This document shows, piece after piece, positions 16,692-25,828 of a DNA stretch of 64,000 nt. The stretch's first letter is position 1. Every line of letters begins with the position of its first letter. A program made the position numbers and the translations under genes. A model generated the notes under the pieces. It was not told the origin of the DNA. It saw nothing but the letters and a program-made list of their open reading frames with translations, and did not search any database. Source of the DNA: Streptomyces sp. RKAG293 (GTDB lineage: Bacteria > Actinomycetota > Actinomycetes > Streptomycetales > Streptomycetaceae); NCBI RefSeq assembly GCF_023701745.1, contig NZ_JAJOZB010000001.1, positions 7,859,001-7,923,000 on the forward strand. The letters are read 5' to 3'.

Positions 16692-19022
16692 ATGACCAGT
16701 ACCCGGCCGACGCCCGGCATCGGCTTCAAGCGGCACTACACCCCCTACGTCGTCGACGGCGAAGCCGTCTACCTGGTGTCCGAGCGCGGCGTCTGCGTCG
16801 TCAACGGCTCGCTGGCCGAACGGCTGGCGCCGCTCCTGGACGGCACCAGGAGCGCCCACGAGATCGGTGCGGAGCTGGCGCCCGCGGTGCCCGCCGACCG
16901 GGTCACCACCGCTCTGGACCAACTCGTCGCCGGTGGCTGGGCCGCCGCCTCCGACCCGGCAACCGACCCGGCCGCCGCCGGATTCTTCGAGATGGCCGGC
17001 CTCGACGGCGACACGGCCGTCACCGCGCTGCGGGACGCCCGGGTGCGGGTGGAGGTCTACGGGAAGGTGGCACCGGAGCCGTTCGTCGCGGCACTGCTCG
17101 CGGCCGGCGCCGCGCACGTGGCGCTCGCACCGGCGGACGCGCCGCCCGCGGACGGCGAGGGCGCCGACCTCGTCGTCGCGCTGACCGACGACTACCTCAA
17201 CCCCGGCCTTGCGGGCCGGAACGCGGCCGCCCTCGCCTCCGGCACCCCGTGGATGCTCGCCCGGCCGGTCGGTTCGATCGTCTGGGCGGGACCGGTCTTC
17301 GTCCCGGACACACCGGTGACCGCCGGCGCCCCGGCCGGAGCGCCCGGCACGGGAACCGGCTGCTGGGAGTGCCTCGCGCACCGGCTCTCCGCCAACCGGC
17401 AGTCGCTCAGCTACCTCCAGCACCGGCTGGGCAGGGACCAGCCGGTACCGACCGTCGGGGCGCACCTGGCGCCCACGGCCGCCCTCGGGGTGCAGCTCGC
17501 CGCGCTGGAAGCGGCCAAGTGGGCCGCGGGCGTCCGCCCGGAGAAGGCCCAGGTGCTGACGTTCGACACCGTGCTCGCCGAGGCCGAACGCCATGAGCTG
17601 GTGCGCCGGCCGCAGTGCCCGTCCTGCGGCGACGCCGCGACCATGGAGCGCCGCCAGCTGGCACCGGTGCGGTTCGAGAGCCGGGCCAAGGCGTTCACCG
17701 CCGACGGCGGCCACCGGTCCGCCTCGCCCGAGGACATGCTGCTGAAGTACCGGCCGCAGCTCAGCCCGGTCACCGGTGTGGTGACGACCCTGGTGCCGGC
17801 GGAACGGACGCCCGGCGGTCTGCGGGTCTACGTCGCCGGTCAGAACCTCGCCCGCCAGGTCGGCGACCTGCGCCAGCTCCGTACCGGTCTGCGCAGCATC
17901 AGCTGCGGCAAGGGGCGGACGGACTCGCAGGCGCGGGCGAGCGCGATGGGTGAGGCGATGGAGCGCTACTCCGGGGTCTTCCAGGGCGACGAGGCCCGCC
18001 GCACCGCGAGCTACGAGCAGCTCGGCGAGCAGGCCGTGCACCCGTCCACCAGCCTGCTCTTCAGCGACCGGCAGTTCGGCGAGCGGGAGCTGTGGAACGC
18101 CAAGAAGTCGATGTTCAACACCGTGCCCGAGCGGTTCCGCGACGACGCGGTCATCGAGTGGTCGCCCGCCTGGTCGCTGACGTCGGAGCGCACTCGCTGG
18201 CTGCCCACCATGTCGCTGTACTACGGCTACCGGCACAACGGCCCGTTCTTCGCCATGGGCGACTCCAACGGGGCCGCCGCGGGCACCTCGTTCGAGGACG
18301 CGACGCTGCAGGGCTTCCTGGAGCTGGTGGAACGCGACGCCGTCGCCCTGTGGTGGTACAACCGCGTCCAGCGCCCGGCCGTCGACCTGGACTCCTTCGG
18401 CGACCCGTACATCGACCGGATGCGCGAGGTGTACGCGGGCCTGAACCGTGAGATGTGGGCCCTGGACCTGACGGCCGACTTCGGGATCCCGGTGGTCGGC
18501 GCGTTCTCCCGGCGGACCGACAAGCCGGCCGAGGACATCCTGATCGCCTTCGGCGCCCACCTCGACCCGCACATCGCACTGACCCGGGCCCTCACCGAGA
18601 TGAACCAGTTCCTGTCACCGGTGGCCGACGCCGGTCCCGGCGAGACGGCGTACTCGGGCGCCGACCACGAGCAGAAGGCCTGGTGGAAGAGCGCGACGCT
18701 GGCCAACCAGCCGTACCTCCGGCCCCTCGACGGCCACGCTCCCGCAGCTGCCGGCCGCTGGGACCCGCTGGCCGCCGACGATCTGCGCACGGACCTCGAG
18801 ACGGTGCAGCGCCTGGTGGCGGACCACGGCATGGAGATGCTCGTCCTGGACCAGACCCGTCCCGACGTGGGCCTGCCCGTCGCCAAGGTGATCGTCCCCG
18901 GGATGCGGCACTTCTGGGCCCGGTTCGCGCCCGGCCGGCTCTACGACGTTCCCGTGCGGCTGGGTTGGAAGGCCGCGCCCACCGCGGAAGCCGACCTCAA
19001 CCCGACCGCCATCTTCATCTGA
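16692..19022 (+). CDS. TOMM cyclodehydratase: fused E1-like/RRE and YcaO protein
   Basis: The 776-aa protein joins an N-terminal E1-like partner (residues about 1-320, with a PqqD-like recognition region at 1-90 and a zinc tetrad Cys224/Cys227 and Cys309/Cys312 in CWEC and CPSC) to a C-terminal YcaO enzyme (about 350-776). The YcaO part shows GKGRTDSQARASAMGEAMER at residue 406 onward and the downstream Glu/Arg motif FLELVERDAVALWW, which form the ATP/Mg site in the family. Such fused proteins use ATP to turn Cys, Ser or Thr into azolines on a leader-bound peptide. The C-terminus (NPTAIFI) is not the Pro-rich tail of some relatives. ATG 16692 is preferred over GTG 16674 because GGAG lies five bases upstream. 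Confidence 0.93.
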   Translation: MTSTRPTPGIGFKRHYTPYVVDGEAVYLVSERGVCVVNGSLAERLAPLLDGTRSAHEIGAELAPAVPADRVTTALDQLVAGGWAAASDPATDPAAAGFFEMAGLDGDTAVTALRDARVRVEVYGKVAPEPFVAALLAAGAAHVALAPADAPPADGEGADLVVALTDDYLNPGLAGRNAAALASGTPWMLARPVGSIVWAGPVFVPDTPVTAGAPAGAPGTGTGCWECLAHRLSANRQSLSYLQHRLGRDQPVPTVGAHLAPTAALGVQLAALEAAKWAAGVRPEKAQVLTFDTVLAEAERHELVRRPQCPSCGDAATMERRQLAPVRFESRAKAFTADGGHRSASPEDMLLKYRPQLSPVTGVVTTLVPAERTPGGLRVYVAGQNLARQVGDLRQLRTGLRSISCGKGRTDSQARASAMGEAMERYSGVFQGDEARRTASYEQLGEQAVHPSTSLLFSDRQFGERELWNAKKSMFNTVPERFRDDAVIEWSPAWSLTSERTRWLPTMSLYYGYRHNGPFFAMGDSNGAAAGTSFEDATLQGFLELVERDAVALWWYNRVQRPAVDLDSFGDPYIDRMREVYAGLNREMWALDLTADFGIPVVGAFSRRTDKPAEDILIAFGAHLDPHIALTRALTEMNQFLSPVADAGPGETAYSGADHEQKAWWKSATLANQPYLRPLDGHAPAAAGRWDPLAADDLRTDLETVQRLVADHGMEMLVLDQTRPDVGLPVAKVIVPGMRHFWARFAPGRLYDVPVRLGWKAAPTAEADLNPTAIFI

Positions 19023-19043
19023 CCGCAGGACGGAAGGCGCGCC

Positions 19044-20609
19044 ATGACCATCACAGAACAGCCGCTGACCACCGCTGACGCCGAACTGTCCCGGGTGCGG
19101 CGGATGCTGACGCTCCGCCAGGACGTGAAGGTGGCGGCGGAGGGCGACGACGTCGAACTCACCCACCCCTGGGGCCGTCAGCGCGTCCACGCGCTCGGCG
19201 CGCCGACCGTGCAACGGCTGCTGGCGCTGGGCGCCGGCCCGGTCGACGCCGACGCGCTGGCCGGGGACCGCGAGGCCGGCCGGCTGCTGAGCCTGCTGGG
19301 CCGGTTCCCCTATCTGGTGACCAGCATCCTCGACGACCCGCTGACCGGACCGCTCGCCACCGCCGTGCCGATCGCCCGCTCGGCGGCCACGCCCGGCGCA
19401 CCGGACCTCGGCAGCACCGCCGTGGTGCTCTCCCGGTTCGCGTATCTGCGCAGACTGCCCGACGGACCGGCCGACGGCGGCGGGGGCACGATCGGCCAGG
19501 GCTGCGTCATGGAATCCCCGCTGGCACCCTACCGGGTGACGCTCCATCAGCCCGCGGCGGCGGCGTTCGTCGCGGCGCTGACCACGCCGCGCACCGTGGC
19601 CGAGGCCGCCGCGCTGGCCGGACTGCCCGAGCAGTCGGGGGCCGCGCTGGCCGCCCTGCTGGCGGGGACCGGTTTCATGGAGCCCGCCGCGGGCGCATCG
19701 GTGGGCGCCGCGCCCGCGCTCCCGGCCGCGGACCCGCCGCTGTGGGACTTCCACGACCTGCTCTTCCACTCCCGCAGCAGGGCCGGCCGGCACGACTACA
19801 CCAGCGGTGGCGTCTTCGCCCACCAGGACGTACCGCACCCGCCGGCCCTGCCGGGCGCCGGGAGCAACGAGGACGAGCCGGGCATCGACCTGCCGGTGCC
19901 GGACTGGGACGAGGTGACGGCCCGGGACCCGCGGCTCACCGAGGTGCTGGAAGGGCGCCGGTCGATCCGTACCTACGCGGAGACCCCGGTGACGCTGGAG
20001 CAGATCGCCGAACTGCTCTACCGGGCGGCCCGGGTCCGGCAGGTGATCCCGCGCGACCCGTCCTCCCCGAACTCGTACGACGCGATCGACCGCCCCTACC
20101 CGGCCGGCGGCGCCACCGGCGAGCTGGAGATCTATCTGTCGGTCGCCGCCTGCGAGGGGCTGCCCACCGGGGTCTACCGCTACGACGCCGCCGCCCACCG
20201 ACTGCAGCCGCGCCGTTGGCACGGCGCGGCTGACGAGGCGGCGTTCAGGGAACTGCTGACGGCGGCCTGGCGGGCGACCAACTGCACGGTGGACCCGCAG
20301 GTGCTGCTGACGGTGACCTCGCGGTTCGGCCGGCTGTCGTGGAAGTACAGCCAGATCGCGTACGCGCTGACGCTCAAGCATGTGGGAGTGCTCTACCAGA
20401 CCCTGTACCTGGTGGCGACGGCGATGGGCCTGGCACCGTGCGGGCTCGGTTCGGGTGACACCGACGCGGCGGCGCGCGCCCTGGGTCTGGACTGGACGTC
20501 GGAGTCCTCGGTGGGGGAGTTCCTGATCGGCAGCCGCCCGGCATCGGGTTCCGGCAGTCTGCCCCAGGGCTTCTGCGACATCGTCGACACGATGCGGGAG
20601 CAGGGCTGA
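19044..20609 (+). CDS. SagB-type azoline dehydrogenase (FMN nitroreductase family)
   Basis: The 521-aa protein has a C-terminal nitroreductase-like FMN domain (residues about 300-521) starting with RRSIRTYAETPVTLEQI and including SPNSYDAI-type and GLGSGDTDAAARALG segments, preceded by a 270-residue N-terminal domain usual in longer SagB-like oxidases. These enzymes oxidise azolines to azoles after YcaO action. It lies 21 nt after the YcaO gene behind GGAAGG and ends the rightward block; the next gene is convergent. Presence of this oxidase argues that at least one azole is formed, most simply a thiazole at Cys43 of the precursor. Confidence 0.92.
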   Translation: MTITEQPLTTADAELSRVRRMLTLRQDVKVAAEGDDVELTHPWGRQRVHALGAPTVQRLLALGAGPVDADALAGDREAGRLLSLLGRFPYLVTSILDDPLTGPLATAVPIARSAATPGAPDLGSTAVVLSRFAYLRRLPDGPADGGGGTIGQGCVMESPLAPYRVTLHQPAAAAFVAALTTPRTVAEAAALAGLPEQSGAALAALLAGTGFMEPAAGASVGAAPALPAADPPLWDFHDLLFHSRSRAGRHDYTSGGVFAHQDVPHPPALPGAGSNEDEPGIDLPVPDWDEVTARDPRLTEVLEGRRSIRTYAETPVTLEQIAELLYRAARVRQVIPRDPSSPNSYDAIDRPYPAGGATGELEIYLSVAACEGLPTGVYRYDAAAHRLQPRRWHGAADEAAFRELLTAAWRATNCTVDPQVLLTVTSRFGRLSWKYSQIAYALTLKHVGVLYQTLYLVATAMGLAPCGLGSGDTDAAARALGLDWTSESSVGEFLIGSRPASGSGSLPQGFCDIVDTMREQG

Positions 20610-20632
20610 GCGCGGGACCGCGGCGACGCGAC

Positions 20633-21316
20633 CTACAGCCAGTCGTTCTCGCGGGCGATCCGTATGGCGTCGCAGCGGTTCCTGGCGCCGGTCCTGGCGA
20701 TGGCCGACGAGACGTAGTTGCGCACCGTCCCCGGGGACAGCGACAGCTGGTCGGCGACCTCGCCGATGGTGCTGCCGGCGGCGACCAGCCGCAGGACCGC
20801 CAGTTCCCGGCGGGTCGGTGTGTCCGGCCCCGGCCGGATCGCCACCAGCACCAGTTCCGGGTCGAAGACCCGTCGTCCCGCGGCGAGTTCGCGGACGGTG
20901 CTGATGAGCCGCTCGGGCCGTACGTCCTTGCGGAGCATGCCGTGCACACCGTCGGCGTAGGCGCGCTGCACCTCCTCGGCCCGGGGCGCCGCACCGAGCA
21001 GCAGGACGGCCGTGCGCGGGGAGAGCGACCGGATCAGTTCGGCCGTCCGCAGTCCGCCGGCTCCCGGCACCTCGAGATCGATGACCGCGATGTCGGGCCG
21101 GTCCCCGGTGGCCTGGGCCACGGCGCTCTCCGCGTCGCACGCCTCGGAGCGGACGGTGAGGTCCGGTTCGCGGTCGAGCAGCGCGCTCAGACCCGAACGG
21201 AAGAGGTGGTGCCCGTCGGCGAGCAGGATGCTGGTGGTCGTGGTCACCGCGGTCGTCGCGGCCGCCATGGTCAGGGTGGGCGGGAGGTCCTGCGGTCGGT
21301 CGAGTGCCGTGGTCAT
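20633..21316 (-). CDS. Orphan NarL/LuxR-type response regulator with atypical receiver
   Basis: The 227-aa protein has a receiver domain (residues about 30-145) and a LuxR helix-turn-helix (TRRELAVLRLVAAGSTIGEVADQLSLSPGTVRNYVSS, positions about 160-215). The receiver keeps the phosphoacceptor Asp (AVIDLEVPGAGG) and the Lys (GMLRKDV), but the acidic pair reads LLADGHHLF, with Gly in place of the second acid, and the switch Ser/Thr position reads LLLGAAP. Such receivers are often phosphorylation-independent. No kinase gene is adjacent. It is convergent with the SagB gene and is the best candidate for the RiPP cluster regulator. The start was chosen at ATG 21316, behind GGGAG. Confidence 0.9.
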   Translation of the reverse strand: MTTALDRPQDLPPTLTMAAATTAVTTTTSILLADGHHLFRSGLSALLDREPDLTVRSEACDAESAVAQATGDRPDIAVIDLEVPGAGGLRTAELIRSLSPRTAVLLLGAAPRAEEVQRAYADGVHGMLRKDVRPERLISTVRELAAGRRVFDPELVLVAIRPGPDTPTRRELAVLRLVAAGSTIGEVADQLSLSPGTVRNYVSSAIARTGARNRCDAIRIARENDWL

Positions 21317-21356
21317 GTTCCCCGTACTCCCTTCGTCCCCGGATACGAACCGCTGC

Positions 21357-21578
21357 TCAGCCCCAGCCCCAGGTGTCCGGGTGCGTCGGGTCGGGCTCGA
21401 CCGGCGGGTGGGTGGGCGCCGGGGTGGGCGTCGGAGCCGGCGTGGGGCCGTCGGCGACGACGCTGACGGAGTGGGCGGGAGCGGTGGCGGGGGACGCGGC
21501 GCCCAGTGAGCTCCCCACGGAGACGGACGCACCGAGGATGACAGCGACAGAGGCGATGGATACCGCGAGCTTGCGCAT
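21357..21578 (-). CDS. Small secreted Pro/Thr-rich peptide
   Basis: This 73-aa product starts MRKLAVSIASVAVILG, a clear signal peptide with cleavage expected near residue 28 (LGAASPA). The mature part is rich in Pro, Thr and His (PTPAPTPTPAPTHPPVEPDP) and ends DTWGWG. It lies 40 nt upstream of the response-regulator gene on the same strand, so the two may be co-transcribed. I do not recognise a family. No Cys is present, so it is not an obvious RiPP precursor. Confidence 0.6.
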   Translation of the reverse strand: MRKLAVSIASVAVILGASVSVGSSLGAASPATAPAHSVSVVADGPTPAPTPTPAPTHPPVEPDPTHPDTWGWG

Positions 21579-22235
21579 AGGAATGCCCGAGCCTTCCGTT
21601 CGTGGGGATCCCGGACTCCCGCCGGGGTCATGGCAGAACCGGTGTGAAACCGGTGGGTGGTGCTGGTGTTCCGCGCTTCGGAAGGTCCGGCTGCCGTGCC
21701 GTTCTTCCGACACCATGAGAGTGGCCCCCGGCTGCCCCGGCTGTCAGTAGCCGGAGCTGTCACCAAGCTGCACTGGCACCCTCGGGCCAGCTCCGGCCAC
21801 CGGCCGGGCCGTTCGAACAGCCGTGACGTCTCAACCATCCCTGGCATCACTGCCACCCCATGAACATCATCTGTCACACATGCCCGCGCCAACCTCCGTA
21901 CAGCAGGCCGTCAATGGCGCATGGCAGGAAGGTGACACCGGCGGTGGACAGGGGTTGCGGGACCGGTAGAAAGGGTTCCCCTTACAACGTTCTGAACTGC
22001 GTCTTTACCGCGCGCCCGTGGCCCGTTCGCGATCGATATGTCCGCGCACCCCGCCCGGCCACGCGTTTTCCGCAGAATCGGAGCTTCCGAAGCCCTCACC
22101 TAAGGTTGCTGCACCGCTACGCTGACGCCCTGAGTCGATCGTCGAACACCTTCAGCGGGGTGTTCCTCGACGGCGTTTTTGTCACGGGCGGGTGCGTCGC
22201 AGTCTGACCACCCAGGGGAGCTCGGGGGGTACCAG
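21579..22235. other. Intergenic control region between two divergent regulators
   Basis: About 650 bases hold no convincing gene. They contain a short dyad CCGGCT (21737-21742) / AGCCGG (21749-21754), a direct repeat of ACCGGTG near 21639-21655, and a small palindrome around AAGGGTTCCCCTT near 21974. Promoters for the 73-aa peptide gene (leftward) and the LuxR-type gene (rightward) must lie here, but I cannot place them. Confidence 0.4.
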
Positions 22236-23270
22236 GTGGGAGAACGGCTAGTTCTTGATGCGGTGGCCGAGGGGGTCTATCGGACGATGCTCATGCATCC
22301 CGAGTTGGACATCCCCGACGTGGCCGACCTGCTGGAGCAGTCGGTGGAAGCCATACGCGGTTCGCTGGACCAGCTCGCCGACCTCGCGCTGGTCCGCCCG
22401 GCAGGACCGACCGGGCGCTGGCGTGCCGTCAATCCGGAGCTGGGGCTCGCCGCCATGCTCGCACGGCAGGAAGCGGAGGCACAGCGCAGGCAGAACGAGA
22501 TGGACCGCAGTCGCAACGCGATGGCCAGTCTGATCACCGAGTTCGCGACGACGCGGCCGGCCAGCAGCTCCTCCGGTGTCGAGATCCTCTGCGACCTGAG
22601 TGAAGTGCGGGTCCGGCTAGAGGAGTTGGCGGCGGACGCGGCGGGGGAGGTGCTCTCCTTCGCTCCCGGCGGACCGCAGCCGGCCCATGTCATGGAGGCC
22701 AGCCGCGACCTCGACCAGGAGACGCTGGACCGCGGTGTACGGATGCGGACCGTCTACCTCGACAGCGTGCGCAACGACCCGGCGACGGTGCAGTACGCGC
22801 GGTGGCTCAGCGAACTGGGCGGCAGCGTCCGCACCACGCCCACCCTGCCACTGCGCATGATCATCGTCGACGGCCGGACGGCCGTCGTCCCCGTCGATCC
22901 CGAGGACCCGCGCAAGGGCGCGGTGCTGCTGCACAGCCCCGGTGTCATCGCGGCGCTGCGGGCGCTGTTCGAGCAGGTGTGGGACCAGGCGCGGGCGCTC
23001 GGCGAGACGCCGACCCGGGATCCCGCCGGACTCACCGTCCAGGAACGGCAGTTGCTGCGGCTGCTCGCGTGCGGTCTCACCGACGAACGTGCCGCGCAGC
23101 GGCTGGGCGTCTCGCTGCGCACGATCCGTCGCATGATGGCGGACCTCATGACCCGTGTGGATGCCCGCAGCCGCTTCCAGGCCGGGGTGCAGATCGCGGC
23201 GATGGGCTGGCTCGGCGCCCGCACGCCCGCCCCGCTCGGGGTCGACATCAACGCGGTGCCCGTCGAGTGA
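22236..23270 (+). CDS. LuxR-type transcriptional regulator with TrmB-like N-terminus
   Basis: The 344-aa protein has a winged-helix-like N-terminal segment (LMHPELDIPDVADLLEQS, residues about 20-70), a middle domain with a phospholipase-D-like or TrmB-like fold (VEILCDLSEVRVRLEEL onward), and a C-terminal LuxR helix-turn-helix (LTVQERQLLRLLACGLTDER and RLGVSLRTIRRMM, about 270-330). This is a common Streptomyces regulator family of similar length. GTG 22236 is chosen because a G-run (GGGGGG) lies about six bases upstream; a TTG at 22179 would add 19 residues. No target can be inferred. Confidence 0.82.
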   Translation: MGERLVLDAVAEGVYRTMLMHPELDIPDVADLLEQSVEAIRGSLDQLADLALVRPAGPTGRWRAVNPELGLAAMLARQEAEAQRRQNEMDRSRNAMASLITEFATTRPASSSSGVEILCDLSEVRVRLEELAADAAGEVLSFAPGGPQPAHVMEASRDLDQETLDRGVRMRTVYLDSVRNDPATVQYARWLSELGGSVRTTPTLPLRMIIVDGRTAVVPVDPEDPRKGAVLLHSPGVIAALRALFEQVWDQARALGETPTRDPAGLTVQERQLLRLLACGLTDERAAQRLGVSLRTIRRMMADLMTRVDARSRFQAGVQIAAMGWLGARTPAPLGVDINAVPVE

Positions 23271-23331
23271 CCGCGGCGGGGTGACCGCGGCGGGGTGAAC
23301 GCGAGAGCGGGGTGACCGCGGCCGGCGCCCC

Positions 23332-24090
23332 TCACTGTCCGGGTTCCGGCCCCGCCGGTTCGTTGATGATGCGCTCGGCGAGTTCGGCCAGCCGCAGCTG
23401 ATGGCTGCGCGCGTGCCGGCGCAGGAGGGCGAAGGCGTCGTCGGGGCTGCAGTGGTGGCGTTCGGCGAGGATGCCCTTCGCCTGCTCGATCACGATGCGG
23501 CTGTCGAGCGCGTTGTGCAGCTGGCCGATCCGTGCCTGCTGTTCGGCCAGGGCGCTGCGGTGCCGGAGCGTGATGGCGGCCGCTTCGGCGAGCGACTGGC
23601 CGAGGTCCAGGACGGCGGGCGTCAGCGTGCCGGCCCGCCGGTGGAACAGTGCCACGGCGCCCTGGGTGCGGTCCGCGCGGCGCAGCGGGATCACCGCGAG
23701 TGTGGTGAACTTGCAGGCCAGCGCCTGCCCGGTGAAGTGCGGCCAGCGGATGCGGTGCACGGGCCGGCTCAGCGGTGTCTCGGCCAGCCGTGTCCCGGAC
23801 CGCAGGACGTCGTGGCCGGGCCCCTGGCCCTGGTCGAGCTGGATCCGTGCCAGCCGGCCCACCGCCTCGGTGCCGGCCGGGTCGGCGGCGGATGCCGCGG
23901 TGTGCAGGGAGTGGTCACCGGCCGGGCCCTGGCCCTGCGCGAGAACGGTGGCGGCGTCGAGGTCCAACAGGTCCACGGTGTGGTCGGCCAGTCGCTGCAG
24001 GAGCCCGACGCCGTCCTGACGGTCGTCGAGGTCCTGGGAGAGAGCGAGGAAGGCATCGGCCAGCCGGACCTCCCGCAGCGTGGAGGACAT
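23332..24090 (-). CDS. GAF-ANTAR domain regulator (RNA-binding antiterminator type)
   Basis: The 252-aa protein has a GAF sensory domain (residues about 15-165) and a C-terminal ANTAR domain (about 180-245: ALDSRIVIEQAKGILAERHH, then a three-helix segment ending RLAELAERII). ANTAR domains bind paired hairpins in nascent RNA to prevent termination. The frame extends far upstream, but ATG 24090 gives the usual domain spacing. Short repeats of GGGGTGACCGCGGC lie just beyond its 3' end at about 23268-23320. No target hairpin pair was identified here. Confidence 0.85.
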   Translation of the reverse strand: MSSTLREVRLADAFLALSQDLDDRQDGVGLLQRLADHTVDLLDLDAATVLAQGQGPAGDHSLHTAASAADPAGTEAVGRLARIQLDQGQGPGHDVLRSGTRLAETPLSRPVHRIRWPHFTGQALACKFTTLAVIPLRRADRTQGAVALFHRRAGTLTPAVLDLGQSLAEAAAITLRHRSALAEQQARIGQLHNALDSRIVIEQAKGILAERHHCSPDDAFALLRRHARSHQLRLAELAERIINEPAGPEPGQ

Positions 24091-24271
24091 GATGCGTGCC
24101 GCCTTCCTCGCGGTGCTCAGGGCCCCGGATCCGCACGCCCCCGGCCAGCGTCCCAGCTCGGAGGCCCGCACGCCACGGCATTCACCGGGCGGCTGCCCGC
24201 TGTCCGGCACGGCATGCGGACGGCCGCCGCCGTACCCGGAGGTACGACGGCGGCCGGAAAGTGCCGTTCGG

Positions 24272-25663
24272 TCAGTGGTGCAGCCAGCTCTGCAGTGCCA
24301 GAGCCGGGACGAAGCGGGCCGCGTCGAGGGTGCCGACGCCGGTCGCCATGTCGTAGCCCTTGACCGCGGTATAGCCGGGAACACCGTCATAGGTGTTGTT
24401 CGTACCGTCCGCGACGTCCACGACGCCGGTGAACGGGCTGTGCGGGGCCTGCTTCGACAGCGTGTACAGCGCGCTGTGGATGTCGCCCACCCGGTGGCCG
24501 GCGAGCTGATCGGCCAGCGCCACGATGCCCGCGAAGAGCGGACTCGCCTCGCTCGTACCGCCGTTGACGCCCCAGCCGACCGACGTCGGGTCGTAACTGG
24601 AGTACACCCAGGCGCCCCCGTCGACCGCCGCGGCCATCGAGATGTCCGGCGTGCCGCGGTGGTCGCCGACGATGCCCTTCACCCCGTTCTGGTACGCGGG
24701 GCGGCCGAAGACGTGGGACCGGCCGCCGCCGCCGGCGCCGTAGTCGTTGTAGACACTGTCCGGCGCGGTGCGGTTGCCCGCGTCGTTCAGGTGCAGCTGG
24801 GTGCCGCCGATCGAAGTGACCAGCGGGTCCGACGACGGCCAGGAGTTGACCTGGTAGGGGTAGTCGGCGCTGCCGTCCTCGATGTAGTCCGTGGCACCGC
24901 TGTCACCGGAGGACCCCAGCACGGTCACCCCGTGCCTGGCCGCGTCCTTGAACGCGTACCGCAGCTTCTCGATGCTCGAGAAGTCGCCCTGCTCGAAGCC
25001 GGGGAAGGTGTTCTCGGTCGCCCCGAAGCTCTGCGAGATGACATCGCCGATGCCGCGGTCGATCAGTGACTTCTCGGCGTCCATCATCTCCGGCAGGCCG
25101 ACGACGCCCTCGGTCTCGGCGACCGCCGTCTCCACCAGGATGATCTTCGCGTCCGGCGCCACGGCGTGCGCCATCTCCACGTCCAGCGTGGACTCGCCCG
25201 CCCAGCCGGTCATGTCCGGGTTGGTGGCGTCCCACGGCGGGACGTTGCCCCACTTGACCACCTGCACCGGAGCGCTCTTGATGCCGAACTGGTGGCTGTA
25301 CACGTCCAGGTCGTGCTGGATCGTCGGAGAACCGAAGGAGTCCACGATGACGATGGTGCGGCCCTTGCCGGTGATGCCGGCCCGGTACAGCGGGTTCAGG
25401 TCGTACGCCTGCCGGTACTGGGTCGGGGTGTAGCAGTTGATCCCCCACTTGGCCTGGCACTGCTCGATGCTGAGCGGGCCGTCGGCGGCGCGGACCAGCT
25501 GGTGCCCTTCAACGGCCGGTACCACCCTGGCCACCGGGGCCTTGGCGGCGGGTGCCGCGGTGGCGGCCCCTGACAGCGGGGCGGATATGAGCGCTGCGGC
25601 CGTGAGGGCGGTGGCCCCGGCCGCTGCGACCACGGCACGCTGCCGCGGACGAACTCTGGGCAT
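24272..25663 (-). CDS. Secreted sedolisin-type serine-carboxyl protease (S53)
   Basis: The 463-aa protein has a signal peptide (residues 1-32, Ala-rich, MPRVRPRQRAVVAAAGATAL) and a short pro-region, then an S53 peptidase domain. The catalytic Glu/Asp are visible in GESTLDVEMAHAVAP, the oxyanion Asp in SSGDSGATD, and the nucleophile in NGGTSEASPLFAG. The C-terminus ends shortly after the calcium-binding segment (GYDMATGVGTLDAARF). It is probably exported to degrade proteins outside the cell at acidic pH. ATG 25663 follows a strong AAGGAGG site six bases upstream. It is the only gene of its unit. Confidence 0.93.
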   Translation of the reverse strand: MPRVRPRQRAVVAAAGATALTAAALISAPLSGAATAAPAAKAPVARVVPAVEGHQLVRAADGPLSIEQCQAKWGINCYTPTQYRQAYDLNPLYRAGITGKGRTIVIVDSFGSPTIQHDLDVYSHQFGIKSAPVQVVKWGNVPPWDATNPDMTGWAGESTLDVEMAHAVAPDAKIILVETAVAETEGVVGLPEMMDAEKSLIDRGIGDVISQSFGATENTFPGFEQGDFSSIEKLRYAFKDAARHGVTVLGSSGDSGATDYIEDGSADYPYQVNSWPSSDPLVTSIGGTQLHLNDAGNRTAPDSVYNDYGAGGGGRSHVFGRPAYQNGVKGIVGDHRGTPDISMAAAVDGGAWVYSSYDPTSVGWGVNGGTSEASPLFAGIVALADQLAGHRVGDIHSALYTLSKQAPHSPFTGVVDVADGTNNTYDGVPGYTAVKGYDMATGVGTLDAARFVPALALQSWLHH

Positions 25664-25828
25664 GGATCCTCCTTGTGTGGAGTCGGGCCGCGCTGGGCGG
25701 CTGCCGTGATCACATCCGTACATCATGAGCAGGACAAGCGTGTTGGCGGATTACTGCCGACGGCTTTACCTGGGAGCCGATAACTTTGCGGAGCCATTAC
25801 CCGGGCGGCCTCCGCTGTCCCTGGCGTC

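Noticed and set aside
1..20609. A single hybrid PKS-RiPP cluster making an acylated peptide
   Set aside because: No acyltransferase linking the two was seen, the gene blocks have separate promoters and an exporter on the opposite strand lies between them; possible but unsupported.
20610..20632. Terminator between convergent SagB and response-regulator genes
   Set aside because: Only 23 bases separate the stops and no hairpin is visible.
21860..22207. 115-codon plus-strand frame in the regulator gap
   Set aside because: No ribosome site, no domain, and composition like non-coding DNA.
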